Shown in pieces: positions 23,566 through 31,310 of a stretch of DNA of 64,000 nt. Source of the DNA: DASXRA01 sp963737425 (GTDB lineage: Bacteria > Actinomycetota > Actinomycetes > Mycobacteriales > Jatrophihabitantaceae). The DNA lies in the NCBI GenBank assembly GCA_963737425.1, contig CAVTSX010000008.1, positions 372,001 to 436,000 of the forward strand, in the 5' to 3' direction. Position numbers and translations under genes: made by a program. The first letter of the stretch is position 1; every line of letters starts with the position of its first letter. Under the pieces are notes generated by a model that was given only the letters and a program-made list of their open reading frames with translations, had not been told where the DNA came from and ran no database searches.

Positions 23566-25808
23566 GCGTCGATCATTGCTCGCTCCTGCTCGACTGGCAC
23601 GTCCGACTCGCGAATCCCTCGTCGCTCGTGCCATCGGGCCAGCGGCGCGGGCGCCCACCAGTTGGCCCGTCCGGCCAGTCGCATGAACGCGGGGACGAGC
23701 ACCCCGCGTACGAGCGTCGCGTCCATGAGAACCGCGAGGGTGAGCCCGGTGCCGAACATCTGCATGAACGACACCTTCGACGTGGTCATCGTCGCGAACA
23801 CGATCGCCATCAGCAGGGCCGCCGCGGTGACCAGGCGGCCGGTACGGGCCAGCCCGAGCCCCACCGCGCGGGTGTTGTCGGCCGTGGTGCGTCCGGAACT
23901 CAGCCATTCCTCGCGAATGCGGGAGAGCAGGAAGACCTCGTAGTCCATGGACATCCCGAACGCCAGGCAGAACATGAGGATCGGCATGGTCGGCACGAGA
24001 TAACCGGTGATGCCGGCGCCGAACACGTTGAGGTGGCCGTCCTGGAAGATCCACACCATCGCCCCGAACGTCGCCGACAAGGACAGCGTGTTGAGCACCA
24101 GCGCCTTGAGCGGCAGCACCAGACTTCCCGTGAACAGGAACAGGATCGCGAAGGTCGCGAGCACGATGCCGCCGAGCGCCAAGGGCAGCTTGGCGCCCAG
24201 CGAGTTCAGGCTGTCGACGTTCTCGGCGGCGAGCCCGGTCAGCATCACCGGCCACGGCGCAGGCGTCGCCTTGATTTCGCCGACGAAGTGCGCCCCCTGA
24301 CGCGAATAAGGGTCAATGGTCGTGCCCACCTTGAGGTACGCGCTGTTGCCCGAGGTCATCGGGGCTCCGGACGGCGGCGCCACCCGGTCACCGTGGACGT
24401 AAGTTCCCGTGGACGAGGTGACCGCCGTGACACCGTCCACAGTGGACAGACGGGTGGCGTATGAGCCGATAGCGTCGGGGGATTGCGAGATGTCGGCTGC
24501 GACAACCGTGATGGTGCCGGTCGCGTTCTGGGCGAAGTCCGAGCGCACCGAGTCGCCGACCTGACGGCTCGATGCCGATGTCTGCAGCACGCGATCGTCG
24601 GGGTAGCCGAACCGGGCGCCGAGGAATGGCGAACCGAGCACGACCAGCAATGCCGTGACGGCGAGCCCGATCGGCAAGGCCCGCCGCATCACCGTCCGCG
24701 CGATGCGGTACCAGAAGCTCTGCTCGGGTTCGACGACCGTAGGCGGCGGACGACGCAGCCAGCGGCGCACCGGCACGCGCACGTCCAGCGAATTCACCCG
24801 GTTGCCGAGCAAGGTGAGCAGCGCGGGCAGCAGCAGCAACGCCGCCGCGGCCGCAAGCGCCACCACGGCGATGCCTGCGTACGCGAACGAGCGCAGGAAG
24901 TACTGCGGGAACACGAGAAGCGCGGCCAGGGCCAGGGCAACCGTCAGCGCGGAGAACAGCACCGTGCGCCCGGCGGTCTGTACCGTTCGGATCACCGCTT
25001 CGTCCGAGCTCCTTCCCGCGCGGATCTCCTCGCGGTAGCGGCTCACGATGAACAGGCTGTAGTCGATGGCGAGCGCCAAGCCGAGCGCGGTGGTGAGATT
25101 GAGCGCGTATATCGAGACGTCGGTGCCCAGGGACAGTCCGCGCAACGCGGCCATGGTGCTGATGATCGAGAAGAGTCCGACCGCCAGTGGCAGGAGCGCC
25201 GCGATCATGCTGCCGAATACCCAGATCAGGACCACCGTGGTGAGCGGAACGGCGATCGCCTCGGCCATCGCGAGGTCCTTGCGGCTCTGCTCGTTGACCT
25301 GGTGGTAGCCCATCGCGATACCGCCGGCCCGTATCTGAACCGCATCGCCGCTGTGGCTGGTGAGCGCGTCGGCGAGCTTGCCTGCTCGTTTCGGCGCCTG
25401 GTCGTCGTCGCCGGCCACGCGTGCGACGACCAGCGCGCTGCGCCCGTCGTTGCTGCGCAATCCGCCCGTGGCCTGGGCCGGCGAGGTCCAGTAGGACTGG
25501 ATCTGGCTGACGTCGCGGTCGCTTGCAAGTGTGTCGACGATCCGCGCGCCCGCTGCTCGGGCCGCGCTGCTGTCGACACCCGCGCTGCTGGTCACCTGGA
25601 AGACCAGGTTCGGGTCGCCGGCGTCGAATCGGGATGCGAGCAGGTCTTTCGCCTTGCTCGACGGGGCGTGCGGGTCGGAGAACCCGCCGGCCGACAGGTG
25701 CTTGGCCACCGGAGCCCCGAGCACGAAGGCGGCGACGAAGATCAGCCCGGCAGTGGCGAGTACGCGCCGCGGTGCCCGGATACCGAGGAGGGCGAGCCGA
25801 GTCAGCAC
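23562..25808 (-). CDS. MMPL-family RND transporter
   Basis: 748 residues from GTG 25808, with GGGAG about 7 nt upstream. The protein has the two-half RND layout: a helix at the N-terminus, an extracytoplasmic domain, five helices containing the acidic proton-relay motif IDYSLFIVSRYREE, a second domain and five helices with MSMDYEVFLLSRIREEW. MMPL proteins export lipids or drugs in actinobacteria; the substrate is not predictable. It forms an operon with the TetR gene, which suggests induction by an exported toxic or lipid compound. Confidence 0.93.
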   Translation of the reverse strand: MLTRLALLGIRAPRRVLATAGLIFVAAFVLGAPVAKHLSAGGFSDPHAPSSKAKDLLASRFDAGDPNLVFQVTSSAGVDSSAARAAGARIVDTLASDRDVSQIQSYWTSPAQATGGLRSNDGRSALVVARVAGDDDQAPKRAGKLADALTSHSGDAVQIRAGGIAMGYHQVNEQSRKDLAMAEAIAVPLTTVVLIWVFGSMIAALLPLAVGLFSIISTMAALRGLSLGTDVSIYALNLTTALGLALAIDYSLFIVSRYREEIRAGRSSDEAVIRTVQTAGRTVLFSALTVALALAALLVFPQYFLRSFAYAGIAVVALAAAAALLLLPALLTLLGNRVNSLDVRVPVRRWLRRPPPTVVEPEQSFWYRIARTVMRRALPIGLAVTALLVVLGSPFLGARFGYPDDRVLQTSASSRQVGDSVRSDFAQNATGTITVVAADISQSPDAIGSYATRLSTVDGVTAVTSSTGTYVHGDRVAPPSGAPMTSGNSAYLKVGTTIDPYSRQGAHFVGEIKATPAPWPVMLTGLAAENVDSLNSLGAKLPLALGGIVLATFAILFLFTGSLVLPLKALVLNTLSLSATFGAMVWIFQDGHLNVFGAGITGYLVPTMPILMFCLAFGMSMDYEVFLLSRIREEWLSSGRTTADNTRAVGLGLARTGRLVTAAALLMAIVFATMTTSKVSFMQMFGTGLTLAVLMDATLVRGVLVPAFMRLAGRANWWAPAPLARWHERRGIRESDVPVEQERAMIDA
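24435..24447. repeat. Coding palindrome GTCCACAGTGGAC, copy 1
   Basis: A 13-bp palindrome inside the MMPL gene. Read on the coding strand it gives Leu-Ser-Thr-Val-Asp. The same palindrome with A or T at the centre, in the same codon phase, occurs in two unrelated genes at 58323 and 62346. Confidence 0.6.
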
Positions 25809-25842
25809 GGAAAGCTCCCTGGGTCGAAGATCGCGAATCCGG

Positions 25843-25874
25843 CTAAGTTAACGAGCCTAAGTTATCGTCGTCAA
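25843..25874 (-). promoter_or_regulatory. MMPL promoter with candidate TetR operator
   Basis: On the minus strand TTGACG (25874-25869) is followed after 18 nt by TAACTT, a TANNNT -10. The -10 is part of a direct repeat TAACTTAG, present twice (plus strand CTAAGTTA at 25843-25850 and 25857-25864). A repeat overlapping the -10 is a typical repressor site. The link to the co-transcribed TetR is inferred. Confidence 0.45.
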
Positions 25875-25939
25875 CTAGTTTGCGGGCGCCGTCTCAGGCG
25901 GCTGCCAGAGTCAGCCGGAAGCCGCCCAGATTCCGTTGA

Positions 25940-26020
25940 GTGGTGCATTTCGGTCTCGAGTGGTGCGTTTCGGGCTCGAGTGGTGCGTTATAACTCACCA
26001 CTCGAGCCCAAACGCACCAC
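25940..26020. repeat. Palindromic repeat, variant B, copy 2 (expanded)
   Basis: Three rightward words, GTGGTGCATT at 25940 and GTGGTGCGTT at 25960 and 25980 (20-bp pitch), face two inverted words, AACTCACCAC at 25992 and AACGCACCAC at 26011 (19-bp pitch). The 2-nt centre is AT. The outer edges read CCGTTGAGTG and CACTCAACGG. It lies between the divergent MMPL and mqnE genes and has one more word than any other copy. Confidence 0.85.
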
Positions 26021-26046
26021 TCAACGGAAGTCGTCGGACGCGCACG

Positions 26047-26052
26047 TACCCT
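26047..26052 (+). promoter_or_regulatory. Leaderless -10 box for mqnE
   Basis: TACCCT ends 6 nt before ATG 26059 and no Shine-Dalgarno is present. It fits the TANNNT-N6-start pattern seen at the other mqn genes. Confidence 0.5.
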
Positions 26053-26058
26053 CGACGC

Positions 26059-27204
26059 ATGCCGTTGACCGAATCCCGCAAGGCCGAACTGACCGACAAG
26101 ATCGAGGCCGGGAAGCGCCTGTCCTACGACGACGGCGTCGACCTCTACGAGTCGGACGATCTCGCCTGGCTCGGCGGCCTCGCCCACGGTGTCCGCACCG
26201 CCAAGAACGGCAATGTCACCTACTTCAACGTCAACCGGCATCTGAACCTGACGAACGTCTGCACCGCGTCCTGCGCGTACTGCAGCTTCCAGCGCAAGCC
26301 CGGCCAGGCCGACGCGTACACCATGCGCGTCGAGGAGGCCGTCGAGAAGGCGTTGGCTATGAAGGACGACGGCATCACCGAACTGCACATCGTCAACGGC
26401 CTGCACCCGACGCTGCCGTGGAAGTACTACCCGCGCGTGCTGCGCGAGCTCAAGGCCGCGCTGCCGGGCGTCGCGCTCAAGTGCTTCACCGCCACCGAGA
26501 TCCACTTCTTCGAAGAGATCTCCGGCCTGTCGGCCGACGCGATCCTCGACGAGCTCATCGACGCCGGCCTCGAATCACTCACCGGCGGCGGCGCCGAGAT
26601 CTTCGACTGGGACGTGCGCAAGCAGATCGTCGATCACAAGACGCACTGGGAGGACTGGTCGCGCATCCACCGCGTGGCCCATGGCAAGGGCCTGCGCACG
26701 CCGGCCACCATGCTCTACGGCCACATCGAGGAGCCGCGTCACCGCGTCGACCACGTCATGCGCCTGCGTGAGTTGCAGGACGAGACGGGCGGCTTTGTGG
26801 TCTTCATCCCGCTGCGGTTCCACAACGACAACAACCGGCTCTCGCACCTGCCCATGGCCCAGCCCGCGGATGTGCTCAAGACGTTCGCCGTCTCCCGTCT
26901 GATGCTCGACAACTTCGATCACGTCAAGGTGTTCTGGGTGATGCACGGCCTTTCGACCTCGCAGCTCGCGCTGAACTACGGCGCCGACGACATGGACGGC
27001 TCAGTCGTCGAGTACAAGATCACGCACGACGCCGACGGGTTCGGCACCCCGGACAAGCTGACCCGCGACGATCTCCTGAACCTCATCCGCGACGCCGGCT
27101 TCACCCCGACGGAGCGCAACACGCGTTACGAGATCGTGCGCGAGTACGACGCGCCGGTGCCGCTGGCCGAGCGCCGAGCCGAGCCGCAGGCCGTCTGGGC
27201 GTGA
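26059..27204 (+). CDS. mqnE: Aminofutalosine synthase (radical SAM)
   Basis: 381 residues from ATG 26059; the frame extends upstream only into the repeat. The radical SAM motif CTASCAYC gives Cys68, Cys72 and Cys75 for the 4Fe-4S cluster that reductively cleaves SAM. TELHIVNGLHPTLPWKYYP, SLTGGGAEIF and VFIPLRFHNDNNRL match the MqnE/MqnC/CofH superfamily, with MqnE features. It joins SAM to 3-(1-carboxyvinyloxy)benzoate to give aminofutalosine, the second step of the futalosine menaquinone route. mqnA and mqnC lie within 8 kb but as separate units. Confidence 0.94.
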   Translation: MPLTESRKAELTDKIEAGKRLSYDDGVDLYESDDLAWLGGLAHGVRTAKNGNVTYFNVNRHLNLTNVCTASCAYCSFQRKPGQADAYTMRVEEAVEKALAMKDDGITELHIVNGLHPTLPWKYYPRVLRELKAALPGVALKCFTATEIHFFEEISGLSADAILDELIDAGLESLTGGGAEIFDWDVRKQIVDHKTHWEDWSRIHRVAHGKGLRTPATMLYGHIEEPRHRVDHVMRLRELQDETGGFVVFIPLRFHNDNNRLSHLPMAQPADVLKTFAVSRLMLDNFDHVKVFWVMHGLSTSQLALNYGADDMDGSVVEYKITHDADGFGTPDKLTRDDLLNLIRDAGFTPTERNTRYEIVREYDAPVPLAERRAEPQAVWA

Positions 27205-27218
27205 TCCGGGTGATTTTG

Positions 27219-27270
27219 CGAGTTGTCATGCCTCGCCCGCGCGAGCGGACGCCGAAGGCATGACAACTCG
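27219..27270. repeat. Long inverted repeat between mqnE and the DUF4229 gene
   Basis: Arms CGAGTTGTCATGCC (27219-27232) and GGCATGACAACTCG (27257-27270) are perfectly complementary over 14 bp around a 24-nt GC-rich loop. It could stop mqnE transcription, but there is no T-tract. Partial relatives lie at about 36600 (degenerate, 11 of 14 in one arm) and at 42905 (one arm only), so it may belong to a dispersed family. Confidence 0.7.
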
Positions 27271-27295
27271 GCAGGGCAACAGTGAGGGGGCTGAG

Positions 27296-27574
27296 GTGAC
27301 CGAGCAACCGTCGTTCGGGCGCTCGATGAGCGCGATGTGGCTGTACACCGTCTTGCGCTTCGGGCTGTTCTTCGCACTGTTCGGGCTGCTCTGGCTTGTC
27401 GGCGTCAAGGGGTTCCTCGGCGCCATCATCGCGCTGGTGCTCTCGGTGCCGCTGTCGTTCGTCCTGCTGGCCAAGCCGCGCGCGGCCTTCGCCGCGGTGC
27501 TCGAGCAGCGCATGAACGCTCGCCGGGCCCGGCAGGCCGAACTGGACGCGAAGCTGCGCGGCGACGATGAGTAA
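27296..27574 (+). CDS. DUF4229 family membrane protein
   Basis: GTG 27296 is chosen because GAGGGG lies 6 nt upstream; the frame begins inside the inverted repeat at 27260. The 92-residue protein has two hydrophobic helices (TVLRFGLFFALFGLLWLVG and FLGAIIALVLSVPLSFVLL), then a basic tail RMNARRARQAELDAKLRGDD. This is the layout of the actinobacterial DUF4229 family, often encoded next to menaquinone genes. Function unknown. Confidence 0.85.
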   Translation: MTEQPSFGRSMSAMWLYTVLRFGLFFALFGLLWLVGVKGFLGAIIALVLSVPLSFVLLAKPRAAFAAVLEQRMNARRARQAELDAKLRGDDE

Positions 27575-27626
27575 GCACTGTGCTCTGACAAATCACACTG
27601 GGCGCTGAGTTCGGGACGGGCGCAAA

Positions 27627-28088
27627 ATGATGGGCATGACTGCGCCGTTCCCTCCGGGTATCCGCATCGGCAACGACGAGCGAGCAGCCGCGATTTCGGC
27701 TCTCGACGAGCACATGTCGGCCGGACGCCTCGATCCGGACGAGTATGGCCAGCGGGTGGGCCAGGCCAGCGTCGCCCGCACCCGTGAGGGGCTCGACGAG
27801 CTGTTCACCGATCTGCCCGCCCCGCATCCGTTTGGCGCGCCGCCACCGACTGCGTGGCCGAAGGCGGGCCGCCAGCGGCCGAGCGTCTTCGCCGAGCGCG
27901 TGGTGCGGCGCTACGCCGGCGACTCCACGCTCGTACGCATCACGATGCTGGTGCTGGCCGCCCTGGTGTTCCTCGTCGCGTTGCCGTTCATCATCCTCGG
28001 CGCAGTCCTCGTCTTCGTGGTGCTGCCGATACTTGCGAGCCGCGGTTTGGGCGGGCGGGTCCGGTACCGCCGAGCCTGGCGCTGGTAG
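27627..28088 (+). CDS. DUF1707 domain protein with membrane helix
   Basis: 153 residues from ATG 27627, with an in-frame ATG at 27636. The N-terminal domain shows RIGNDERAAAISALDEHMSA and GRLDPDEYGQRVGQASVART, the DUF1707 signature, in which a conserved acidic/aromatic core forms a small helical domain. A Pro-rich linker leads to one long hydrophobic segment near the C-terminus and a basic tail, so the domain is tethered at the membrane. The role of DUF1707 is unknown. Confidence 0.85.
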   Translation: MMGMTAPFPPGIRIGNDERAAAISALDEHMSAGRLDPDEYGQRVGQASVARTREGLDELFTDLPAPHPFGAPPPTAWPKAGRQRPSVFAERVVRRYAGDSTLVRITMLVLAALVFLVALPFIILGAVLVFVVLPILASRGLGGRVRYRRAWRW

Positions 28089-28129
28089 CCACGCTCAGCC
28101 GAGCCACCCCCTCCGTGTGGCGGCACCTT

Positions 28130-28135
28130 TAACCT
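28130..28135 (+). promoter_or_regulatory. Leaderless -10 box for the alpha/beta hydrolase gene
   Basis: TAACCT ends 6 nt before GTG 28142; there is no Shine-Dalgarno. Confidence 0.5.
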
Positions 28136-28141
28136 GACGGG

Positions 28142-28945
28142 GTGCCCACCTTCACCAGCTATGACGGTCTTGAGTTGACGTGCCACGTGCTGGGCGACGG
28201 CGATCCGGTCGTCGTCCTGCCCGGCGGGCCGCTGCGCGCAACGCGTTACCTGGGCGACCTCGGCGGACTCGATGCCCACCGCGAGCTCGTCCTGCTCGAA
28301 TTGCCGCACCGGCGCGTCGACCACATCGTCAACGATCTTGAAGCCCTGCGCGAGCACCTGCGGGCCGAACGCCTCGACGTCATCGCGCATTCAGCCGGGG
28401 CGAACCTCGCCGAGATCTACGCGGCCACCCACCCCGACCGGCTGGGCAAGCTCGCGCTCATCACACCGGGAAGCCTCGCCGTGGGCATCGATCAACCCGA
28501 CGACGAATGGCTCGTCGCGCTGCGCGAACGCGAGGTTGAGCCGTGGTACGACACCGCCTACGCAGCGATCAACGCGTGGAATGACGGCGACGACTCGCCG
28601 GAGAACCGGGCCGCGGCCATGCCGTTCTTCTACGGCCGCTGGGACGCCGCCGCGCAGGCGCACGCTGCCGCCACGCCGGACGAACTGACGCCGGAGGCAG
28701 CCGCGATCTACCACGCCGAGGGTTCCCTCGATCCGGCGACCACGTCAGCTGCCCTGGCGAACGTGCCCGCCGATGTGCTCGTGCTGATCGGCGGCCTCGA
28801 CACCTCACCCACCCGCAAGGAGGGCGAGGCACTGGCTGCGCTCTTCCCGAAGGCCAAAGTGGTCGTGCAGCCCGGGGCCGGCCATTACCCGTGGCTGGAC
28901 GACCCGAGCGCGTTCGTCCGGACGCTGGCAGGATTCTTCAGCTGA
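28142..28945 (+). CDS. Alpha/beta hydrolase
   Basis: 267 residues from GTG 28142. The oxyanion region is VVVLPGGPL, the nucleophile elbow is AHSAGANLAE (Ser near 83) and the catalytic His is in GAGHYPWLDDP near the C-terminus. The acid is probably the Asp in IGGLDTSPT. The layout resembles proline iminopeptidase-like hydrolases, but the usual HGGPG is LPGGP, so the substrate remains open. Its 3' end overlaps the convergent inositol monophosphatase-family gene by 8 bp. Confidence 0.88.
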   Translation: MPTFTSYDGLELTCHVLGDGDPVVVLPGGPLRATRYLGDLGGLDAHRELVLLELPHRRVDHIVNDLEALREHLRAERLDVIAHSAGANLAEIYAATHPDRLGKLALITPGSLAVGIDQPDDEWLVALREREVEPWYDTAYAAINAWNDGDDSPENRAAAMPFFYGRWDAAAQAHAAATPDELTPEAAAIYHAEGSLDPATTSAALANVPADVLVLIGGLDTSPTRKEGEALAALFPKAKVVVQPGAGHYPWLDDPSAFVRTLAGFFS

Positions 28946-29714
28946 TCAGGGCGGTGATCTCGTCGACCACCTGGCGCGATCCGGCGATGTGCCAGCGTCG
29001 CGCGCCGAGCGAAACGACGTTCGTCGCCCCGCCCGCAGCATGGACGAGCGCGGCACCCGGCAGCCAGTCCCAGTCGGCGCAGTCGTACTGCACCCAGGCG
29101 CCCAGCCGGCCGGCGGCGACCGAGGCGAGCTCGATCGAACCCGAGCCGAGCATCCGCACGGTCGCCGCACCGCGCAGTGCGCGCAGCAGTGGCAGGCGCA
29201 CTTCGTCGTCGGGCAGTGTGTCCGGATGCAGGTAGCTCGCCAAGGACACCTGACTCAGCGCTCTGTTCTCCAGGCGCGCGACCGGGTCGCCGTTGCGGGT
29301 GGCCGGATGGTCGCGCCCGCCCAGCCACAACTCGTCGCTCGCCGGGTGGTAGATCGCGCCGAGCACCGGGCCCTCCGCGTCAGCCGATTCGACCGATTCG
29401 ACCGACTCGACCAGGGCGACGGCTGAGCACCAGAACGGCAGCCCGGACAGGAAGTTGTACGTGCCGTCGACCGGGTCGATGAACCAGGTGCGGGCGCCGG
29501 GTTCGTTCGTGCCCTCCTCGCCCACGAGCCCGTCGCCGGGACGCTCGATGCGCAAGCGGGAGACGATCAGCTCCTCGGCGGCCTGGTCTGCTGCGGACAC
29601 GACGTCGGAAACGGACGTCTTGTGCTTCACCTGCAGCCCCGCACGGAGCATCTCGCCGGCCAGGACGCCCGCTTCGCGCACCAGCGAAGCGGCCAGTTCA
29701 AGGTCGTCCGACAT
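28938..29714 (-). CDS. Inositol monophosphatase-family protein
   Basis: 258 residues from ATG 29714; a TAGGGT box lies 7 nt upstream and the longer frame has no support. Metal-binding motifs are complete: GEEGTNEPG, WFIDPVDGTYNFLSGLPFW and the C-terminal DWDWLPGAALVHAAGG. The enzyme family removes phosphate from inositol phosphate, fructose-1,6-bisphosphate, histidinol phosphate or PAP; the substrate cannot be chosen here. A 9-bp tandem repeat (29388-29414) encodes VESVESVES in a surface loop and may vary in length between strains. Confidence 0.9.
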   Translation of the reverse strand: MSDDLELAASLVREAGVLAGEMLRAGLQVKHKTSVSDVVSAADQAAEELIVSRLRIERPGDGLVGEEGTNEPGARTWFIDPVDGTYNFLSGLPFWCSAVALVESVESVESADAEGPVLGAIYHPASDELWLGGRDHPATRNGDPVARLENRALSQVSLASYLHPDTLPDDEVRLPLLRALRGAATVRMLGSGSIELASVAAGRLGAWVQYDCADWDWLPGAALVHAAGGATNVVSLGARRWHIAGSRQVVDEITALIS

Positions 29715-29721
29715 GCTCGCG

Positions 29722-29727
29722 ACCCTA
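29722..29727 (-). promoter_or_regulatory. Leaderless -10 box for the inositol monophosphatase-family gene
   Basis: TAGGGT on the minus strand ends 7 nt before ATG 29714. Confidence 0.45.
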
Positions 29728-29747
29728 CCCATGCCCGGCGAGTGTGA

Positions 29748-29948
29748 GACCTCAACCTGTTCCTCTCCGACGGCGAGGCGGCCTTCCAGGAGGTATTCCT
29801 CATGCACCTGCACGTGTTCCCCCGCTACCCCGGAGGCGGGTTCCGCCTCGACGCCGAGTGGCGCACCCGCGACCGCCGCGAGCTGAACGCGACCGAGCCA
29901 ACCACTGGCCTCGGGCACCGTCTTGTCGGCCTTCCCGGACCCGGGTGA
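29748..29948 (+). pseudogene. 5'-truncated HIT-family protein remnant
   Basis: Directly after an in-frame TGA (29745-29747) the frame reads NLFLSDGEAAFQEVF, then MHLHVFPRYPGGGFRLDAEW, the C-terminal end of a histidine triad hydrolase. In HIT proteins the motif is His-x-His-x-His; here the first His is Met. The N-terminal half is absent. The frame runs to TGA 29946-29948 with a tail that no longer looks conserved. With the phosphotransferase wreck next to it this stretch is a decay zone. Confidence 0.65.
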
Positions 29949-29952
29949 CCCG

Positions 29953-30340
29953 TCAGAGCGGCATCCTTGTCTCGGCCAGTGACAGCTCCCGCTCGACCTC
30001 CGCGGGGCCGAAGTGGCGGATCACCCAGTCCACCTGACGCAGGCTCATCGCCGCCCAGAAGGTGAGGTTGGGTGGCGGGACGTCCCGCCGGTCGACCAGC
30101 AGGTCGCGGCATCGGTCGATCATCTCGACCGTGGCCGCCACGACGCCTGGGTCGGCACGATCGGGTCAATGGCCCGGTAGCCGCTCCTGCACGATCGCCA
30201 CAGCACCGGGCACCTCGGCGATCAGGTCGTAGCGCGGCACCGGAAGACCGCGTCCGCGCGCGACCCGACTCGTTGACCGCATCGACGAAACTCCGCGCGT
30301 CGAGCCGCCGTACGGGGGCGAGCGCGGGATTGTCGGACAC
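29953..30340 (-). pseudogene. Broken aminoglycoside/choline-type phosphotransferase gene
   Basis: Starting from GTG 30340 the frame encodes NPALAPVRRLDARSFVDAV and is then disrupted. A shifted frame gives LPVPRYDLIAEVPGAVAIVQ and ERLPG, ending at a stop. A third frame gives VVAATVEMIDRCRDLLVDRR, then FWAAMSLRQVDWVIRHFGPA and a tail to 29953. The pieces come in the order expected for an APH-fold phosphotransferase, but the catalytic HGD and DFD parts are missing. The family call rests on the VQERLPG and MRHFG-type ends. It fills most of the 708-bp gap between the monophosphatase-family gene and mqnA. Confidence 0.5.
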
Positions 30341-30410
30341 GACCGCCGAATCTAGCGGCCGGCCCGGCCTGGAGGAAACGACCTTGAGCCAGCCACGGGC
30401 GGTGCTGGCG

Positions 30411-30416
30411 TAGCGT
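30411..30416 (+). promoter_or_regulatory. Leaderless -10 box for mqnA
   Basis: TAGCGT ends 6 nt before GTG 30423, matching the pattern of mqnL, mqnE and mqnC. Confidence 0.5.
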
Positions 30417-30422
30417 CTAAGC

Positions 30423-31259
30423 GTGCCGGATACCGCGCGACCGAGGGTCGGTCACATCCAGTTCCTCAATTGCTTGCCGATCTACTGGGGCCTCGGTCGG
30501 TCGGGAGCGTTGCTCGACGTCGAGTTGACCAAGGACACCCCCGATCGACTCAACGACGCGCTGGTGCGCGGAGAACTCGACATCGGGCCGATCTCGCTCG
30601 TCGAGTACCTGCGCCATTCCGCCGACCTGGTGCTGCTTCCCGATCTTGCCGTCGGCTCGGACGGGCCGGTGCTGTCGGTGAATCTGGTGTCTCAAACGCC
30701 GCTTTCGCAACTGCGGCGCGTCGCTCTCGGCTCCACATCACGGACCTCGGTGCTGCTGGCGCGCATGTGGCTCGCGCAGGTCCACGGCGCCGAACCGGAC
30801 TACTTCGACTGCCCGCCCGACCTCACCGCGATGTTGCTGGAGGCCGACGCCGCGGTGCTGATCGGCGACGCCGCTTTGCGCGCCACGTACGACGCGCCGC
30901 GTCGCGGCCTTGACGTCTATGACCTCGGCACCGTGTGGCGCGACTGGACCGGACTGCCGATGGTGTTCGCCGTCTGGGCCGCCCGGCGTGACTACGCGCG
31001 CGCCAATCCGGGTCTGGTCAAGGACGTCCACGCCGCGTTCGTCAACAGCCGCGACGAGGCCCTGGCGCACGTCGACGAGGTCGCCACCCAGGCGGCCCGG
31101 TGGGAACCGTTCGACTCGGCAACGCTCGCGCAGTACTTCCGCACGCTGGACTTCTCCCTCGGTGGGCGTCAGGTCGCGGGGCTGATCGAGTTCGCCGCCC
31201 GCGCCGCCGCGGCCGGTGCCGTTCCGGCCGCAGTCACGCCCGAGTTCGCGGACGTCTGA
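30423..31259 (+). CDS. mqnA: Chorismate dehydratase
   Basis: 278 residues from GTG 30423. The N-terminal RVGHIQFLNCLPIYWGL and the substrate-loop LDIGPISLVEYLRHS are typical of MqnA, a periplasmic-binding-protein-fold enzyme without signal peptide. SVNLVSQTPLSQLRRVALGS and SRTSVLL line the chorismate pocket. It dehydrates chorismate to 3-(1-carboxyvinyloxy)benzoate, the first step of the futalosine menaquinone route, feeding mqnE. It is a single-gene unit just after the pseudogene patch. Confidence 0.94.
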   Translation: MPDTARPRVGHIQFLNCLPIYWGLGRSGALLDVELTKDTPDRLNDALVRGELDIGPISLVEYLRHSADLVLLPDLAVGSDGPVLSVNLVSQTPLSQLRRVALGSTSRTSVLLARMWLAQVHGAEPDYFDCPPDLTAMLLEADAAVLIGDAALRATYDAPRRGLDVYDLGTVWRDWTGLPMVFAVWAARRDYARANPGLVKDVHAAFVNSRDEALAHVDEVATQAARWEPFDSATLAQYFRTLDFSLGGRQVAGLIEFAARAAAAGAVPAAVTPEFADV

Positions 31260-31310
31260 GCCCTAAGAATTCGCTGTCGCGCACTGGCCGCAGACGGCAC
31301 GCTGTCGCTC

